Source: a candidate division KSB1 bacterium
Lineage (GTDB): Bacteria > Zhuqueibacterota > Zhuqueibacteria > Residuimicrobiales > Krinioviventaceae
Assembly: GCA_034521575.1 (NCBI GenBank)
Contig: JAXHMJ010000005.1
Location: 62,001 to 126,000 of the forward strand
DNA: 64,000 nt
Direction: 5' to 3'
Shown in pieces: positions 19,908-30,159 of the stretch. The position numbers and the translations under genes were made by a program. The notes beneath the pieces were generated by a model. It was not told the origin of the DNA. It saw nothing but the letters and a program-made list of their open reading frames with translations, and did not search any database. Each line of letters opens with the position of its first letter. The first letter of the stretch is position 1.

Positions 19908-21129
19908 TTATTCATACCTCAGCGCATGAATGGGTTCCAGTTTCGAAGCCTTGGTAGCGGGATAGACACCAAACACAATCCCGACCACGGAACAGAATAA
20001 CAGTCCCAAAATCACCGTGCCGGTGGGAATTGCGGCAGGCACCGGAGCGCTCATTTCGACAACTTTTCCGATGAGAATTCCGAGTAAAATGCCGACCACG
20101 CCCCCGACCTGGCTCAACACCACAGCTTCCACCATAAACTGCCAGAGAATATCCCGGCGTTTGGCTCCAATGGCTTTTCGAATGCCGATTTCCCGGGTGC
20201 GTTCGGTGACCGATACCAGCATGATATTCATAATGCCCACGCCAGCGACAATCAAAGAAATGGATGCAATAGCGATCGCAACAATTCGCACATATTTGGT
20301 CATATTGTCGAAAAAATCAATCAGCATATCATTTGTGCGTATTTCAAAATCATTTTCCCGGCCCGGTTCAACTTTACGGGACGCACGTAAAATACCAATC
20401 GTTTGATTCATTGCCGTATCGAAAAGCTCCGGACTCTTTGCCTTGACCGTAATATTAATCGAACGCTCTTTGCCGAATATTTTTTCAAACCGGGTAATGG
20501 GAATGATGGCCCGGTTGTCACGCGTATTGCCCAGCACATCGCCCATTTCCTCCAACAGGCCGACAACCAAAAAGCGTTCGCCGTGAATTTTAATTTCTTT
20601 TCCCATGGGATCGCTGTAGGGAAACAATTCATTCAGCACATCAACACCGATAATGGCCACATTACGGCTGTAATCCACATCCATTTCAGTTAAAAACCGT
20701 CCGCGCTGCATCACATAACCATTGTTTTGCAAAAATTCGGGCGTCCCGCCTGCCAGAGTGATCGTAGGCGGAGTTTTTTTATCCGCATGCTGAATTTCCT
20801 GCCCAAACTCCCATACCTCGGCGCCCACAGCTTCAACAGCTGTAGCAAACTGACGCACCGCATCGGCGTCTTTGCGCGTCAGATCTTTGCGATTGCGATA
20901 TTCCCGCCGATCATAGTTGCCAACCGGCGGATACTTTTGTACCTGGAAAACATTTGAGGTTAAAACGCTCAATTCACTGGTAACACTGTTGCGCAGTCCG
21001 GTGATCAGGGACTGCATGGCAATAATGGTCATCACACCGATAATAATACCGAGCAGCGTCAATGTGGACCGCATTTTATTCATACGAATGGCGGTTAATG
21101 CCATTCCGAAACTTTCCGATAAATTCACA
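19908..21129 (-). CDS. MacB-type ABC transporter permease (second of two)
   Basis: FtsX/MacB-like permease of about 405 residues. An N-terminal helix (MRSTLTLLGIIIGVMTIIAM) is followed by a large periplasmic domain of about 220 residues and three C-terminal helices, with the conserved ERTREIGIRKAIGAKRRDIL coupling region. GTG 21129 is preferred because GGTGGAGG lies just upstream and the result aligns with the N terminus of its paralogue at 22377; the longer reading begins inside that paralogue's end. Together with the ATPase it should form an efflux or lipoprotein/peptide export pump. Last gene of the operon, followed by a hairpin. Confidence 0.85.
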
Positions 21130-21142
21130 AAACCTCCACCGT

Positions 21143-22377
21143 TATTCATAACGCAGGGCATCAATGGGATTTAATCGGGCAGCCTTACTCGGCCGGATAC
21201 AACCCGAAAAAGATACCAATGGTAAAAACAAACACCAATCCAAGGATCATCACCCAGCCGGTTACCTCGGCCGGCAGCGGTGTTGAAGACTCGATCAGCC
21301 TGGCAAGGCCAAGCGCCAGCCCAATTCCGATCAGCACCCCGAGCGCGCAGATCATGACAGATTCGATAAGGAACTGCACCATAATATGTGAACGACGTGC
21401 GCCGAGCGCTTTACGCACCCCGATTTCCCGTGTGCGTTCGGTGACCGATACCAGCAAGATATTCATAATACCGATCCCCCCCACCAACAACGAAATGGTG
21501 CCCACTCCAATTGCAACAGCCCACAAACTCTTTGTGATATTATTATAGGTATCCACCAGAGTGCTCTGCTGATTGATATTAAAATCATTTTTTTCTGACG
21601 GCGGCAAACCGCGTATACGCCGCATCAATCCGGTGAGTTCAATTTCCGCATCCTCTATCAGTTCAGGAGAATCTACCTGTACTTCGATAGAAACAGACCG
21701 CCAGCGGGCGCCAAATACCGATTGAAACACACCCATGGGAATAATGGCCACCTGATCCTGGCTTTCCCCGAACATTTTACCCTTGCGTTCTGAAACGCCA
21801 ATCACGGTGAAATTACGTCCCCCAGATTCACCCGTTTGCCGAGGGGGTCGGTATAAGGAAACAGTTCATCCACCACATCCTGACCCAGTACACAGACCGC
21901 CCGACGATGATCCACATCAACGGAAGACAAAAAGCGGCCTTTTTCCGGAAACGTATTCGAAGTCAGCAGATAATCCGCGGTGGTGCCGATAATCGAAACA
22001 TCCTTGATGCTGCGTTCTCTGTATTTGGCATTTCTGCGCGTATCCAGAGTCGGCGCCACAGCAGCGGCATATTGCGACCAATCTTTGATTTTTTCCGCTT
22101 CTTGCATGGTGATATTCGGGCGGTTGCGCACCCTGATCCATTCTTCCTGACTCATAATGACCCAGGGATATTTATTGATATAAAGCGTATTGGTTCCAAT
22201 GGAAGACAATTCGCTTTTAAAGGCAGTGTTCAGTCCCTGCACCAGAGTGACAATCGTAATAACCGTGGTCACACCAATTACCACACCCAGAGTCGTGAGA
22301 GTGGAACGCATTTTATAAGACCGCAGGGCTTGGAACGCGATCTTTAGACCTTCACCGACATAGATTAAAAAATTCAT
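21143..22377 (-). CDS. MacB-type ABC transporter permease (first of two; two frameshifts)
   Basis: Paralogue of the next gene, with the same layout: N-terminal helix (KMRSTLTTLGVVIGVTTVIT), MacB periplasmic domain and three C-terminal helices with ERTREIGVRKALGARRSHIM. Loss of one G in the GGGGG run at 21819-21823 breaks the frame after KRVNLG; the correct frame reads GRNFTVIGVSERKGK. A second break near 21188-21194 hides the normal end SKAARLNPIDALRYE, whose stop is at 21143. With both repaired the protein is about 411 residues. Two different permease genes next to one ATPase suggest a heterodimeric MacB-like transporter. Confidence 0.85.
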
Positions 22378-22398
22378 AAGACCTCTGAATCACGTTTA

Positions 22399-23115
22399 TC
22401 AGGTATTTGCTCCGGCATTCACTTTGCCTTGTTTTTTCTGATTGACACCATCATGATCGATGAATCCGTCTTTGAGACGCAAAACGCGATTGGCGTGCTC
22501 GGCCAATTCTTCCTCATGTGTGACCAGTATAATGGTGTTACCGGCTTTGTGCAGATCGGCGAAAATCTCCATAATCTCCTCACCGGTTTTACTGTCCAGG
22601 TTTCCTGTGGGCTCATCGGCCAAAATGATCGAAGGGTTATTGACCAGCGCCCGGGCAATGGCAACGCGTTGACGTTGGCCGCCGGACAGTTCATTGGGTT
22701 TATGATCCATACGATCCGCCAGACCGACCCGCTGCAGAGCTTGTTTCGCCAGTTCACGGCGTTTGACGGCAGGCGTGCCGTTGTAAATTAAAGGCATCTC
22801 TACATTATGCAGGGCATTGGCACGCGGAAGTAAATTAAAGGTTTGAAATACAAATCCAATTTCCCGGTTTCTGATTTCAGCAAGTTCATTATCCGTCATA
22901 TTGCTCACATTGGAATTGTTCAAATTGTACAGCCCGGACGACGGGGTATCCAGACATCCCACAATATTCATCAACGTCGACTTGCCGGACCCCGAGGGCC
23001 CCATGATAGCCACATACTCGTTACGGTTGATATTCAAACTGATTCCCTGGAGAGCCGGAACGGTGACTGTTCCGATTTCGTATATTTTTTTAATATCCTT
23101 AAATTCGATCAACAT
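22399..23115 (-). CDS. MacB/LolD-type ABC transporter ATP-binding protein
   Basis: Complete ATPase domain of about 238 residues: Walker [20 protein letters not shown]-loop [20 protein letters not shown], signature [15 protein letters not shown], Walker [14 protein letters not shown] and switch His in [11 protein letters not shown] 23115 ([15 protein letters not shown]) is used because GAGTGAGG sits at proper distance; a GTG 12 bases upstream lies inside that site. It energises the two adjacent permeases and follows the membrane-fusion protein gene by eight bases. Confidence 0.93.
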   Translation of the reverse strand: MLIEFKDIKKIYEIGTVTVPALQGISLNINRNEYVAIMGPSGSGKSTLMNIVGCLDTPSSGLYNLNNSNVSNMTDNELAEIRNREIGFVFQTFNLLPRANALHNVEMPLIYNGTPAVKRRELAKQALQRVGLADRMDHKPNELSGGQRQRVAIARALVNNPSIILADEPTGNLDSKTGEEIMEIFADLHKAGNTIILVTHEEELAEHANRVLRLKDGFIDHDGVNQKKQGKVNAGANT

Positions 23116-23123
23116 ATCAAACC

Positions 23124-24308
23124 TCACTCTTCTGAATTATCATTTTTTTCAGGGCTTTTTTGGATATTGACGGCATCACCGCCCTTCAGCGTCTGTGAAA
23201 TCACTTTGTAGCTTCCGGTAACCACCTGATCGCCCTCTTGCAGTCCGGTCAAGACCTCAATGTCTGTTTCGCTGCTGATGCCTGTCGTCACCGGTGTGAG
23301 CTGTACTGTATCCGCTTGCACCACAAAGACCACTTTTTGTTTTTCCTCTTTATCCTTTGGGCGGGATGTGGAATCCTGATCAACCTCCCGCATTGTTACA
23401 CATTGAATGGGCACATACAGCGTCGAATCCCTTGTTTCCGTTTCAATGTCTACTGTGGATGACATTCCGGGTCTGAGCGCTTTGAACGGGGTGGTAATGG
23501 CGATTTTTACTTCAAAATTGGTCACCTGTTCCTGGGTTCCGCGTCCGAGTGTTGTAGCCGTATGGGCAATTTCCGAGACTGTGCCTTCCAGCGCCGTATC
23601 GGGAATCGCATCCACTTCGATTTTAGCAATATCATCCAATTCCACGAGCACAACATCATTTTCATCAATTTCAGCCAAAACCTCCATTTGACTCAAGTCA
23701 GAGACAGTCATAATAGGATCGGCCTGAAATTCAGACCCCACCGCAATTTCGCCTTCTTCCTTGTTGAGTTTGGTCACAACACCGTTGATCGGAGCAACAA
23801 GCCGGGTTTTGGCCAGGTTGTCCCCGGCTTCACGCAGAGAGGCGCGCGTCTGCTGCAGCTGACTCTTTGCCAGCATCATATCAGCTTCCGCGGCATCCAG
23901 TTCAGCCTGAGATTTTAAATCCTGATCATATAACTGTTTAATGCGGTTATAATCAGCCATTGCTTTTTTCAATGTTGCTTCGGCAGAAAGCACTCCCGAC
24001 TCGGCGCGTTCCAGGAGAGCTTCATAACGCTGCCGGTCCAGATCAACCAAAAGCTCACCTTTCTTAACGGTATCCCCTTCTTTGATATGAATTTCTATAA
24101 TCTCTGCGGAAATTCTTGCGGAAATTTCCACGTCCAATTCCGGCTGTATATATCCGGAACCGGAGACGGATTCAGTGATTGAGCCTTTTTTGACTTTGGT
24201 AACGGTGACTTTGGTAACATCACCGTGGCGTTTTCTCAGGTTCACAAACACCATCGCACCAATAACCAGTAAAAGTACAACTCCTATGATGATTTTCTTT
24301 TTTGACAT
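23124..24308 (-). CDS. HlyD/MacA-type periplasmic adaptor (membrane fusion protein)
   Basis: One N-terminal membrane anchor ([20 protein letters not shown]), a biotinyl-lipoyl-like barrel ([20 protein letters not shown]), a long coiled-coil hairpin around residues 100-175 (alanine-, glutamate- and arginine-rich) and beta-barrel domains ([20 protein letters not shown]). ATG 24308 follows AGGAGA; an earlier possible start lacks a site. It links the inner-membrane pump to the TolC-like protein encoded two genes upstream. The order TolC, lipoprotein, adaptor, ATPase, permeases is one transcription unit. Confidence 0.9.
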   Translation of the reverse strand: MSKKKIIIGVVLLLVIGAMVFVNLRKRHGDVTKVTVTKVKKGSITESVSGSGYIQPELDVEISARISAEIIEIHIKEGDTVKKGELLVDLDRQRYEALLERAESGVLSAEATLKKAMADYNRIKQLYDQDLKSQAELDAAEADMMLAKSQLQQTRASLREAGDNLAKTRLVAPINGVVTKLNKEEGEIAVGSEFQADPIMTVSDLSQMEVLAEIDENDVVLVELDDIAKIEVDAIPDTALEGTVSEIAHTATTLGRGTQEQVTNFEVKIAITTPFKALRPGMSSTVDIETETRDSTLYVPIQCVTMREVDQDSTSRPKDKEEKQKVVFVVQADTVQLTPVTTGISSETDIEVLTGLQEGDQVVTGSYKVISQTLKGGDAVNIQKSPEKNDNSEE

Positions 24309-24335
24309 TTGCAATCTCCTGTTATACGTTGGCAT

Positions 24336-24794
24336 TTAGGCATCCAGCCAGAATGTATAGCTTCGGATCAAATAACCATTTAGGTAAATCTCAGCCAGCC
24401 ATTGTCCCACAGGCGCTGATGAGGACGTATCGATCCAGAAATAGATGGTATAAAATCCGCTTTCGGATGTAAACGTTTGTGTCTTTTCTATGATATCATT
24501 ATCAGGATCAACCCACAAGACGCGCATGGAATGATCACCCTGTACATTTTCCCAGTGCATCCACAGATAGATGGTTTCATCGACAAAAAACTGATTATCG
24601 ATACCCAGAGGCAGATTATCCTGCACGTCCGCGCATGTAAATGCCTCCAGAATTCTGGGTTCACTGCTGCTGGGAGAGACGCCGCCGCTTCCTTCGCCTT
24701 CTGTTTTCTCGCATGCGATGACCGTGATTAAAAGCAGACCAATGAAAATGAGTGATATGGGAGTTCGATACTCGTGCATGGATTTTTTCCTCAT
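24336..24794 (-). CDS. Lipoprotein of unknown function inside the efflux operon
   Basis: About 150 residues with a lipoprotein signal (helix ISLIFIGLLLITVIAC, lipobox Cys near residue 28), a Gly/Ser linker and one beta-rich domain. That domain has repeated aromatic strands (YLWMHWENVQGDHSMRVLWV, then GFYTIYFWIDTSSSAPVGQW) of the immunoglobulin-like kind. The gene lies two bases from the TolC stop and 27 bases before the adaptor start. No named family is recognised. Being embedded in the pump operon, it may be an outer-membrane accessory part of the efflux complex. Confidence 0.6.
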   Translation of the reverse strand: MRKKSMHEYRTPISLIFIGLLLITVIACEKTEGEGSGGVSPSSSEPRILEAFTCADVQDNLPLGIDNQFFVDETIYLWMHWENVQGDHSMRVLWVDPDNDIIEKTQTFTSESGFYTIYFWIDTSSSAPVGQWLAEIYLNGYLIRSYTFWLDA

Positions 24795-24796
24795 GA

Positions 24797-26148
24797 TTAT
24801 TGCTCAATAGTTCCAAGAGCGGCCTGGAGATGCGCTTCGGCAATTTTTGTATTATAGCGGGCGCGCACCAGCGTTTCTTTAGCGTTCACCAATTCAACCT
24901 GCGCCTGCGTCACTTCAAGTTCTGTTCCGGAACCGACACGGCGTTTTTCTCTCTGCAGTTTCAAGTTTTCCTCATAGGCTTCAATATTCATTTGATTGAG
25001 TTCAATAATATCTTTGAACGCTTTGAGCTGCAGAAAGTACTGTTTCACATCCGTCAAAAGCAGACGTTTCTCCTCGCGCAGGCGCTCCAGCGCATTTTCT
25101 TTGTTCAGAATTTGACGCTGGATCGCGGTTTTATCAGCCAGTCCATTGAAAATATTAAAATTAAAGTTTGCACCGATGCTTATTGCATAGTCTTCATCCA
25201 GATTTTTCGTGTACACACGCCCGGCATCAGTATTCATCCGGTTGTAGGAAGCGCCACCGCTGATCACGGGGTAATAACGCGCTTTGGCCTGACGGATTGC
25301 AAATTCCTCGGCTTTGACCTGTAAATTTAGGGCCTTTAAATATTCATTATTTTCCAGTGCAATCTCGACGGCATTTTCAAAATCATAGTCAGGAAAGACC
25401 GGCGCGACATCTCTTTGAGGAATTTCAAATGGTGTTGAAGGATTACGCCCCATTGAATTATTCAGGGCGGCTTTGGCAAATTGAATTTCATTCTGCGCAT
25501 TGATCAGGTTTGCACGCTGATTGCTGATATTTACTTTGGCCTGATAGATTTCCGCCTTGGACATTAATCCGATATCCATCATGGATTCATGATAGTCCAT
25601 ATTTTCTTTGGCAGCCTTGACAGCCTCTACATACACATCCTTTACCTCACGCGCCTTTAAGAGGTCAAAATACGCTTTTTTCACGTTAGCGATAACCTGA
25701 TGCCGCTGACTGATCAGTCGGTGCTGATCTGCTTTCTGAATGGCTTTTGCCGTGCGGATCGAATTTGTCGTACGGCCGAAATCATACAGAGTCTGATCCA
25801 GAGACACTCCAAAAGAGTATTGATTCCACTCTGTTTTGCTCTGGTTGATCTGTCGTTGTTCATAAATAACCCTGCCCGTTTCCGGATCGGTTGCCACCGG
25901 TACATTCTCTTTCAGGGAGCGCGGTCCCTGAATGGTTTTTCCGGCCCCGAGCTGAGTCCGACAGTCGGCAGCCAATTTGAGCGCGCGCTGACAACCTGAG
26001 TGCCGGAAATGTCCACCTGGGTCTCGGCTATTCGAAGCTGAGAATTATTTTGCAGGGCGATATTAATACATTGATCAAGGTCAAGAGTTTCCTGTGCAGA
26101 CAGAACAGAGCAGCACAGGACGATCATCAATAGAATTCGTTTCTTCAT
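24797..26148 (-). CDS. TolC-like outer-membrane efflux protein (one frameshift)
   Basis: Outer membrane factor of about 450 residues: signal peptide (MKKRILLMIVLCCSVLSA), then two repeated alpha-helical barrel halves with characteristic NNSQLRIAETQVDISGTQVV and ENNEYLKALNLQVKAEEFA. The first about 65 codons and the rest are in different frames; loss of one G in the GGGG/CCCC run at 25945-25948 explains it. ATG 26148 is the signal-peptide start. It provides the outer-membrane channel for the adaptor and MacB-type pump encoded downstream. Confidence 0.88.
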
Positions 26149-26176
26149 GATAGGGTCTCCATATTTACGTTTTCGC

Positions 26177-26887
26177 TTATTGACCAAATGCGGTTCCCAG
26201 GCCGGCTGCAGCCAGATAATAAATCAGAAAAAGCGCTGCCACCCAGGGCCAAACCTTTTTAACATCTGCCCGGGTAATCACCGCAAGTCCGATGCACAAT
26301 ACAGCGATCGACCAGATGTTAAAGACTTCAATATTTGCCAGAAATTTGTATAAAAATCCAGAGCTGGCGTCAGACGGCATAAACGTAGCCAGACTGAAAT
26401 GCACGTCCATACTGTTCTTTGACAGCATAATCGGCAGTTTTATCAGACCTCCCAGGGAAATAATCAGGTACCGGTAGACATTTAATCCCATGGCCTGATG
26501 AAAGGTCATACTGCTGGCCAAAACGGTATTACCGACAAACAACCAGACCAGGCCTCCTGCAGCCAGCATCATAGCCACACCGATCAAAGCAGACGGATAG
26601 ACGAAAAGTCCGGACCATTGCCGGGCCTTTTCCAGGGCTTGATCCATTTCCTGCTGACTCATTCCCATTTTTTCATATTGCTTGATCATGGCTTCTTTCT
26701 GCATGTCTGCAATGACCGGCTGCAGCATAAAAGTTGTAAACAAGCCGATTAAGAGAATAAGAATGAATGGAATGATCCATTTTGGTTTCTCGCGGACTGC
26801 AGTAAAGGTGGCTGTCGGCGCCAGAAAAACATTAATAATTCTCTGAAAAACATTCATATCCTTTTCCTGTGATTGTACATTACTCAT
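26177..26887 (-). CDS. Yip1-domain integral membrane protein
   Basis: 236 residues with about five hydrophobic helices in the C-terminal 200 residues and an amphipathic N terminus (FQRIINVFLAPTATFTAVRE), the signature of Yip1-family bacterial proteins, followed by KPKWIIPFILILLIGLFTT. A charged loop between helices one and two is Met- and Gln-rich. First gene of the efflux operon, about 130 bases from the predicted transcription start. Yip1 proteins are often found beside MacB-type pumps; the role in bacteria is not established. Confidence 0.72.
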   Translation of the reverse strand: MSNVQSQEKDMNVFQRIINVFLAPTATFTAVREKPKWIIPFILILLIGLFTTFMLQPVIADMQKEAMIKQYEKMGMSQQEMDQALEKARQWSGLFVYPSALIGVAMMLAAGGLVWLFVGNTVLASSMTFHQAMGLNVYRYLIISLGGLIKLPIMLSKNSMDVHFSLATFMPSDASSGFLYKFLANIEVFNIWSIAVLCIGLAVITRADVKKVWPWVAALFLIYYLAAAGLGTAFGQ

Positions 26888-27008
26888 TGTTCCCTCTTTC
26901 CATTTTGTTCTGGTTTACGTGAATTCATTTTGAATGTTTCGTTAATTCCAATAAATCGATGAAACCGAAATACGGAGAACCCCTACCGATGATGCATTCT
27001 ACGATGGA

Positions 27009-27027
27009 TGGTCTGTGGAATAGACCA
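27009..27027. promoter_or_regulatory. Inverted repeat, likely TetR operator
   Basis: TGGTCT-GTGGAAT-AGACCA has perfect 6-base arms and a 7-base spacer. It abuts the -10 element of the leftward efflux promoter and covers its predicted start. Size, symmetry and position fit a TetR-family operator; binding is inferred. Confidence 0.5.
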
Positions 27028-27056
27028 ATATACATATATTGATACACACAAGACAA
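27027..27056 (-). promoter_or_regulatory. Promoter of the efflux operon
   Basis: On the minus strand TTGTCT (27056-27051), an 18-base spacer and TATATT (27032-27027) face the Yip1 gene. The elements interleave with the rightward promoter at 27039-27067. Confidence 0.5.
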
Positions 27057-27067
27057 GGAAATATTTG
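27039..27067 (+). promoter_or_regulatory. Promoter of the tetR-like gene
   Basis: TTGATA (27039-27044), a 17-base spacer and TATTTG (27062-27067) predict a start near 27074, about 85 bases before ATG 27159. Confidence 0.45.
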
Positions 27068-27158
27068 CATCAATTTCAATTTCATTTTGTTTTTTCACCA
27101 TTTGTTTCCTATATTTGAACATTATTCAGAATATTTAGTAAATGGAGGAAGCGAGTAT

Positions 27159-27740
27159 ATGAATGAGTCCAAACGCACTCGTTTGTTAAAGGCTGCCATC
27201 AAGGTCTTTGCGCGCCATGGTTTTTTTAAATCCAAAGTCGAGGATATCGCCAAAGAAGCAGGTGTTGCCACCGGCACGACTTATTTATATTTTGAAAACA
27301 AGGACGATCTGCTGATATCGATTTTTGAAGAAGAGATGGCCCCTATTATTGAACGAATCAGAACTCTGATGCAGGAAAAAAGCACAGCAACGGAAAAAAT
27401 CATTACATTCATTGAACAGCACTTTGAAATCGTCAAAAACAATCCCGACCTGGCGGTGCTCTTTGAAGTCGAGCTGAGACAGAGCAACAAATTTTTGCAT
27501 AATTATCACGGAACACGTTTCAAGGAATATCTGGATATCATCGGCACTGCCTTTTCACAGGGTCAGGAAAAGGGAGAATTTCGCACGGATATCCATCCCA
27601 GCATTTTCAAACAAATCGTATTTGGTGCGGTCGATCATATATCCTCCAATTACGCGCTTTCAGCGAGTAAAAATCTGGATCTCAATATTGCGGCCCAAAT
27701 GATCAGCGATACGGTACTGAATGGTGTGGTCGTTAAATAA
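27159..27740 (+). CDS. TetR-family transcriptional regulator
   Basis: 193 residues. The N-terminal helix-turn-helix reads AAIKVFARHGFFKSKVEDIA and AGVATGTTYLYFENKDDLL, as in the FadR/AcrR-type branch, followed by a helical ligand domain. ATG 27159 follows GGAGGAAG; the open frame extends 40 codons further upstream but over the promoter region. It is divergent from the seven-gene efflux operon, with overlapping promoters and a palindrome between, so it very probably represses that operon and itself. The ligand is unknown. Confidence 0.88.
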   Translation: MNESKRTRLLKAAIKVFARHGFFKSKVEDIAKEAGVATGTTYLYFENKDDLLISIFEEEMAPIIERIRTLMQEKSTATEKIITFIEQHFEIVKNNPDLAVLFEVELRQSNKFLHNYHGTRFKEYLDIIGTAFSQGQEKGEFRTDIHPSIFKQIVFGAVDHISSNYALSASKNLDLNIAAQMISDTVLNGVVVK

Positions 27741-27809
27741 AAAAGGGTGATGAAATCATCCCGCATTGAAAATTTTGCAATCAATAACTTTGCTATTGTT
27801 TAAATAACA

Positions 27810-27836
27810 ATCCGGCCTGAAAAACGCCGGATTTTT
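27810..27836 (+). terminator. Rho-independent terminator after the tetR-like gene
   Basis: ATCCGGC and GCCGGAT form a 7-base stem with a 9-base loop, followed directly by TTTTT. It separates the regulator from thiI. Confidence 0.8.
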
Positions 27837-27854
27837 CATATCAGGAAAAGAATA

Positions 27855-29039
27855 ATGTCGGAACACGCAACCCCCTGTATCATCATTCATCACAGTGAAA
27901 TCAGCCTGAAAAAGGGAAACCGCGGCTTTTTCGAAGCCCGTTTGCGCGACAACATCAATCATGCTTTAAACGGTTTGCCCGGTTGCCATGTCAAAATGGA
28001 TTACGGACGTTTTTTGCTGTTTTTCAATCACATGGATCAGACGCAGGAAATACTCGACCGCCTGCAACACGTGGTCGGTATTGCCTATCTGCGGCCGGCC
28101 TATCCCGGATCGCGCGATCCTGACACATTAAAAGACCAGGTTTTCGACATCGTAAAGTCCATGTCTTTTAACACATTCCGCGTTGACACGAGGCGCGCTG
28201 ACAAACAGTTTCCCCATACATCGGTCGAAATCAACCGGATCGTGGGTTCGAGAATTCACATGCAACTCGGCAAACCCGTAGATTTGAGCGATCAGGCGGA
28301 TTTGACCATTTCCATTGAAATTTTCAATAAAAAAGTATTTTTTTCCGTGAACAGCATCCGCGGCATCCGCGGACTGCCGGTCGGCAGTACAGGCAAAGTC
28401 GTCAGTATGCTTTCTTCCGGTATCGACTCACCGGTTTCCTCGTTCATGATGATGACACGGGGATGTCAGAATATTTTCGTCCATTTTCACAGTTATCCCT
28501 ATACGGAAAAATCCTCTATCTACAACGCGCAAGCTTTGGTACGCCATTTGACCCGCTATCAATATCGTTCAAAACTGTACCTCGTTCCACTGGCCTCTAT
28601 TCAGCGAGCTATTATTTCAGGCGCACCGGAAAAGTTCAGGGTTATTTTATACCGGCGCATGATGTACAGGCTGGCACAAAAAGTGGCTGAAAAGGAAGGC
28701 GCGCGGGCCCTGGTTACGGGGGACAGTCTGGGACAGGTGGCTTCACAGACATTGGAAAACATCGCCGCGATTGACGACGCCATCACCATGCCGGTATTGC
28801 GTCCGTTATCCGGGCTGGACAAGGACAGCATTATTAAAAAAGCACGCGACCTGGGCACCTTTACGACGTCCATTGAGCCGCATGATGACTGCTGCAGTTA
28901 TCTGGTACCGCAACGTCCGGAAACCAAGGCAAAAATGGACCAGGTTCACAAAGCCGAATCGGGAGTCCCGGACTGGCAGGCCCAAATCAAAGACGCGCTA
29001 AAGAAAACAGAACTCGAAAAATATACCTGGTCAGTATGA
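27855..29039 (+). CDS. thiI: tRNA 4-thiouridine synthase ThiI, without rhodanese domain
   Basis: 394 residues: N-terminal ferredoxin-like and THUMP domains (to about residue 175) and a PP-loop ATP pyrophosphatase with SMLSSGIDSPVSSFMMM near residue 190. It adenylates uridine 8 of tRNA for sulfur insertion. The protein ends at about residue 394, so the C-terminal rhodanese domain with its catalytic cysteine, found in enterobacterial ThiI, is missing; many bacteria have this short form and use other sulfur carriers. Start follows AGGAAAAG. Its stop overlaps the start of the next gene (ATGA). Confidence 0.92.
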   Translation: MSEHATPCIIIHHSEISLKKGNRGFFEARLRDNINHALNGLPGCHVKMDYGRFLLFFNHMDQTQEILDRLQHVVGIAYLRPAYPGSRDPDTLKDQVFDIVKSMSFNTFRVDTRRADKQFPHTSVEINRIVGSRIHMQLGKPVDLSDQADLTISIEIFNKKVFFSVNSIRGIRGLPVGSTGKVVSMLSSGIDSPVSSFMMMTRGCQNIFVHFHSYPYTEKSSIYNAQALVRHLTRYQYRSKLYLVPLASIQRAIISGAPEKFRVILYRRMMYRLAQKVAEKEGARALVTGDSLGQVASQTLENIAAIDDAITMPVLRPLSGLDKDSIIKKARDLGTFTTSIEPHDDCCSYLVPQRPETKAKMDQVHKAESGVPDWQAQIKDALKKTELEKYTWSV

Positions 29040-30082
29040 TACAGAAAAAACTCACAGATCTTTTAAAAACAGCCCCGGAAATACAGATCGCGGATCAGGA
29101 TAAAATTTTATTCCTGAGTGACCTGCACATGGGCAATAACAAACGGCGCGATGATTTTAAAAGAAACTCAAAACTGTTTACCACGGTTCTGCGCGATTAT
29201 TATTTGAAACAGGATTATCGACTTGTGCTGAATGGTGATGTGGAGGAACTGCATAAATTCCGCCTGGGGAAAATCATGGAGACCTGGTCAGATGTTTTTG
29301 ATCTGTTTGACCAGTTCAAGGCAAGGGGGCGTTTGCATAAAATGATCGGCAACCACGATTATCTTTTGTCGTACCGGCAAGATTATCGTTACTCTGAGAA
29401 TCTGCACCATGCTATCAAGTTCATCTATCATTCTGATGTGTTTCTTGTTTTTCATGGCCACCAGGGGACTACAAGATTCGACAAATACAATACGCTGTTT
29501 GGATTTTTGCTGCGGCACATTGTAAAACCGCTGGGCTTGAAAAATTTATCCAAAGCTTTGGACAATGAAAAAAAGTACAGCATTGAAAAAAACATATACG
29601 AATTTTCCAGCAAGCAGCACATTGTCTCCATCATCGGGCACACCCATCGACCCCTGTTCGAATCTATGAGCAAGGAAGATACCTTAAAATTCAAGATTGA
29701 AAACCTGGTGCGTCTGTATCCTCAGGCATCTGAGCAAGAGAGACAGGAGATTATCATAGATATTGAAGCTTATAAAAAAGAGCTACACCGGGTTACAGAG
29801 AGCGAACCGACCATGGGCAGTCATTTGTATAACAGTACCTTGCTGATTCCCTGTATTTTCAATTCCGGCTGTGTGACCGGAAAACGCGGTATCACAGCCC
29901 TGGAAATTCATGACGGTAACATTTACCTGATTTATTGGTATGATGATCGCCGTAAGCAGAAAAAAGTCCGGATATATGACTCGGGTCCCGAGCGGCTTGG
30001 CAACTCTCATTACAAACGGATTGTATTAAAACACGACCAGCTGGAGTACGTATTTACACGCATTAAACTTTTAACACAATGA
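29036..30082 (+). CDS. Calcineurin-like metallophosphoesterase
   Basis: 348 residues with all five metal-binding blocks in order: FLSDLHMG (Asp-His), LNGDVEEL (the usual Gly-Asp block), MIGNHDYL (Asn-His-Asp), HGHQGT (His) and SIIGHTHRP (Gly-His-x-His). The closest general resemblance is to LpxH-like and UDP-diacylglucosamine-type phosphatases, but the C-terminal 120 residues are longer and no lipid A genes are nearby, so the substrate is not assigned. Translation is coupled to thiI through an ATGA overlap. Confidence 0.8.
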   Translation: MIQKKLTDLLKTAPEIQIADQDKILFLSDLHMGNNKRRDDFKRNSKLFTTVLRDYYLKQDYRLVLNGDVEELHKFRLGKIMETWSDVFDLFDQFKARGRLHKMIGNHDYLLSYRQDYRYSENLHHAIKFIYHSDVFLVFHGHQGTTRFDKYNTLFGFLLRHIVKPLGLKNLSKALDNEKKYSIEKNIYEFSSKQHIVSIIGHTHRPLFESMSKEDTLKFKIENLVRLYPQASEQERQEIIIDIEAYKKELHRVTESEPTMGSHLYNSTLLIPCIFNSGCVTGKRGITALEIHDGNIYLIYWYDDRRKQKKVRIYDSGPERLGNSHYKRIVLKHDQLEYVFTRIKLLTQ

Positions 30083-30122
30083 TTGAAATCGGCTCTAAAT
30101 AATGCCGTGGCCGGAAAAAACC

Positions 30123-30151
30123 TTGACTATCACTGTTAAAACATTTATATT
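30123..30151 (+). promoter_or_regulatory. Strong sigma-70-like promoter directly before dus
   Basis: TTGACT (30123-30128), a 17-base spacer and TATATT (30146-30151). The predicted start, about 30158, coincides with the TTG start codon at 30160, so the message may be leaderless. Confidence 0.6.
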
Positions 30152-30159
30152 CGCCCGCC

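Noticed and set aside
27795-27811. ATTGTT-TAAAT-AACAAT palindrome after the tetR-like gene
   Set aside because: AT-rich and located at the terminator rather than at a promoter; probably chance.
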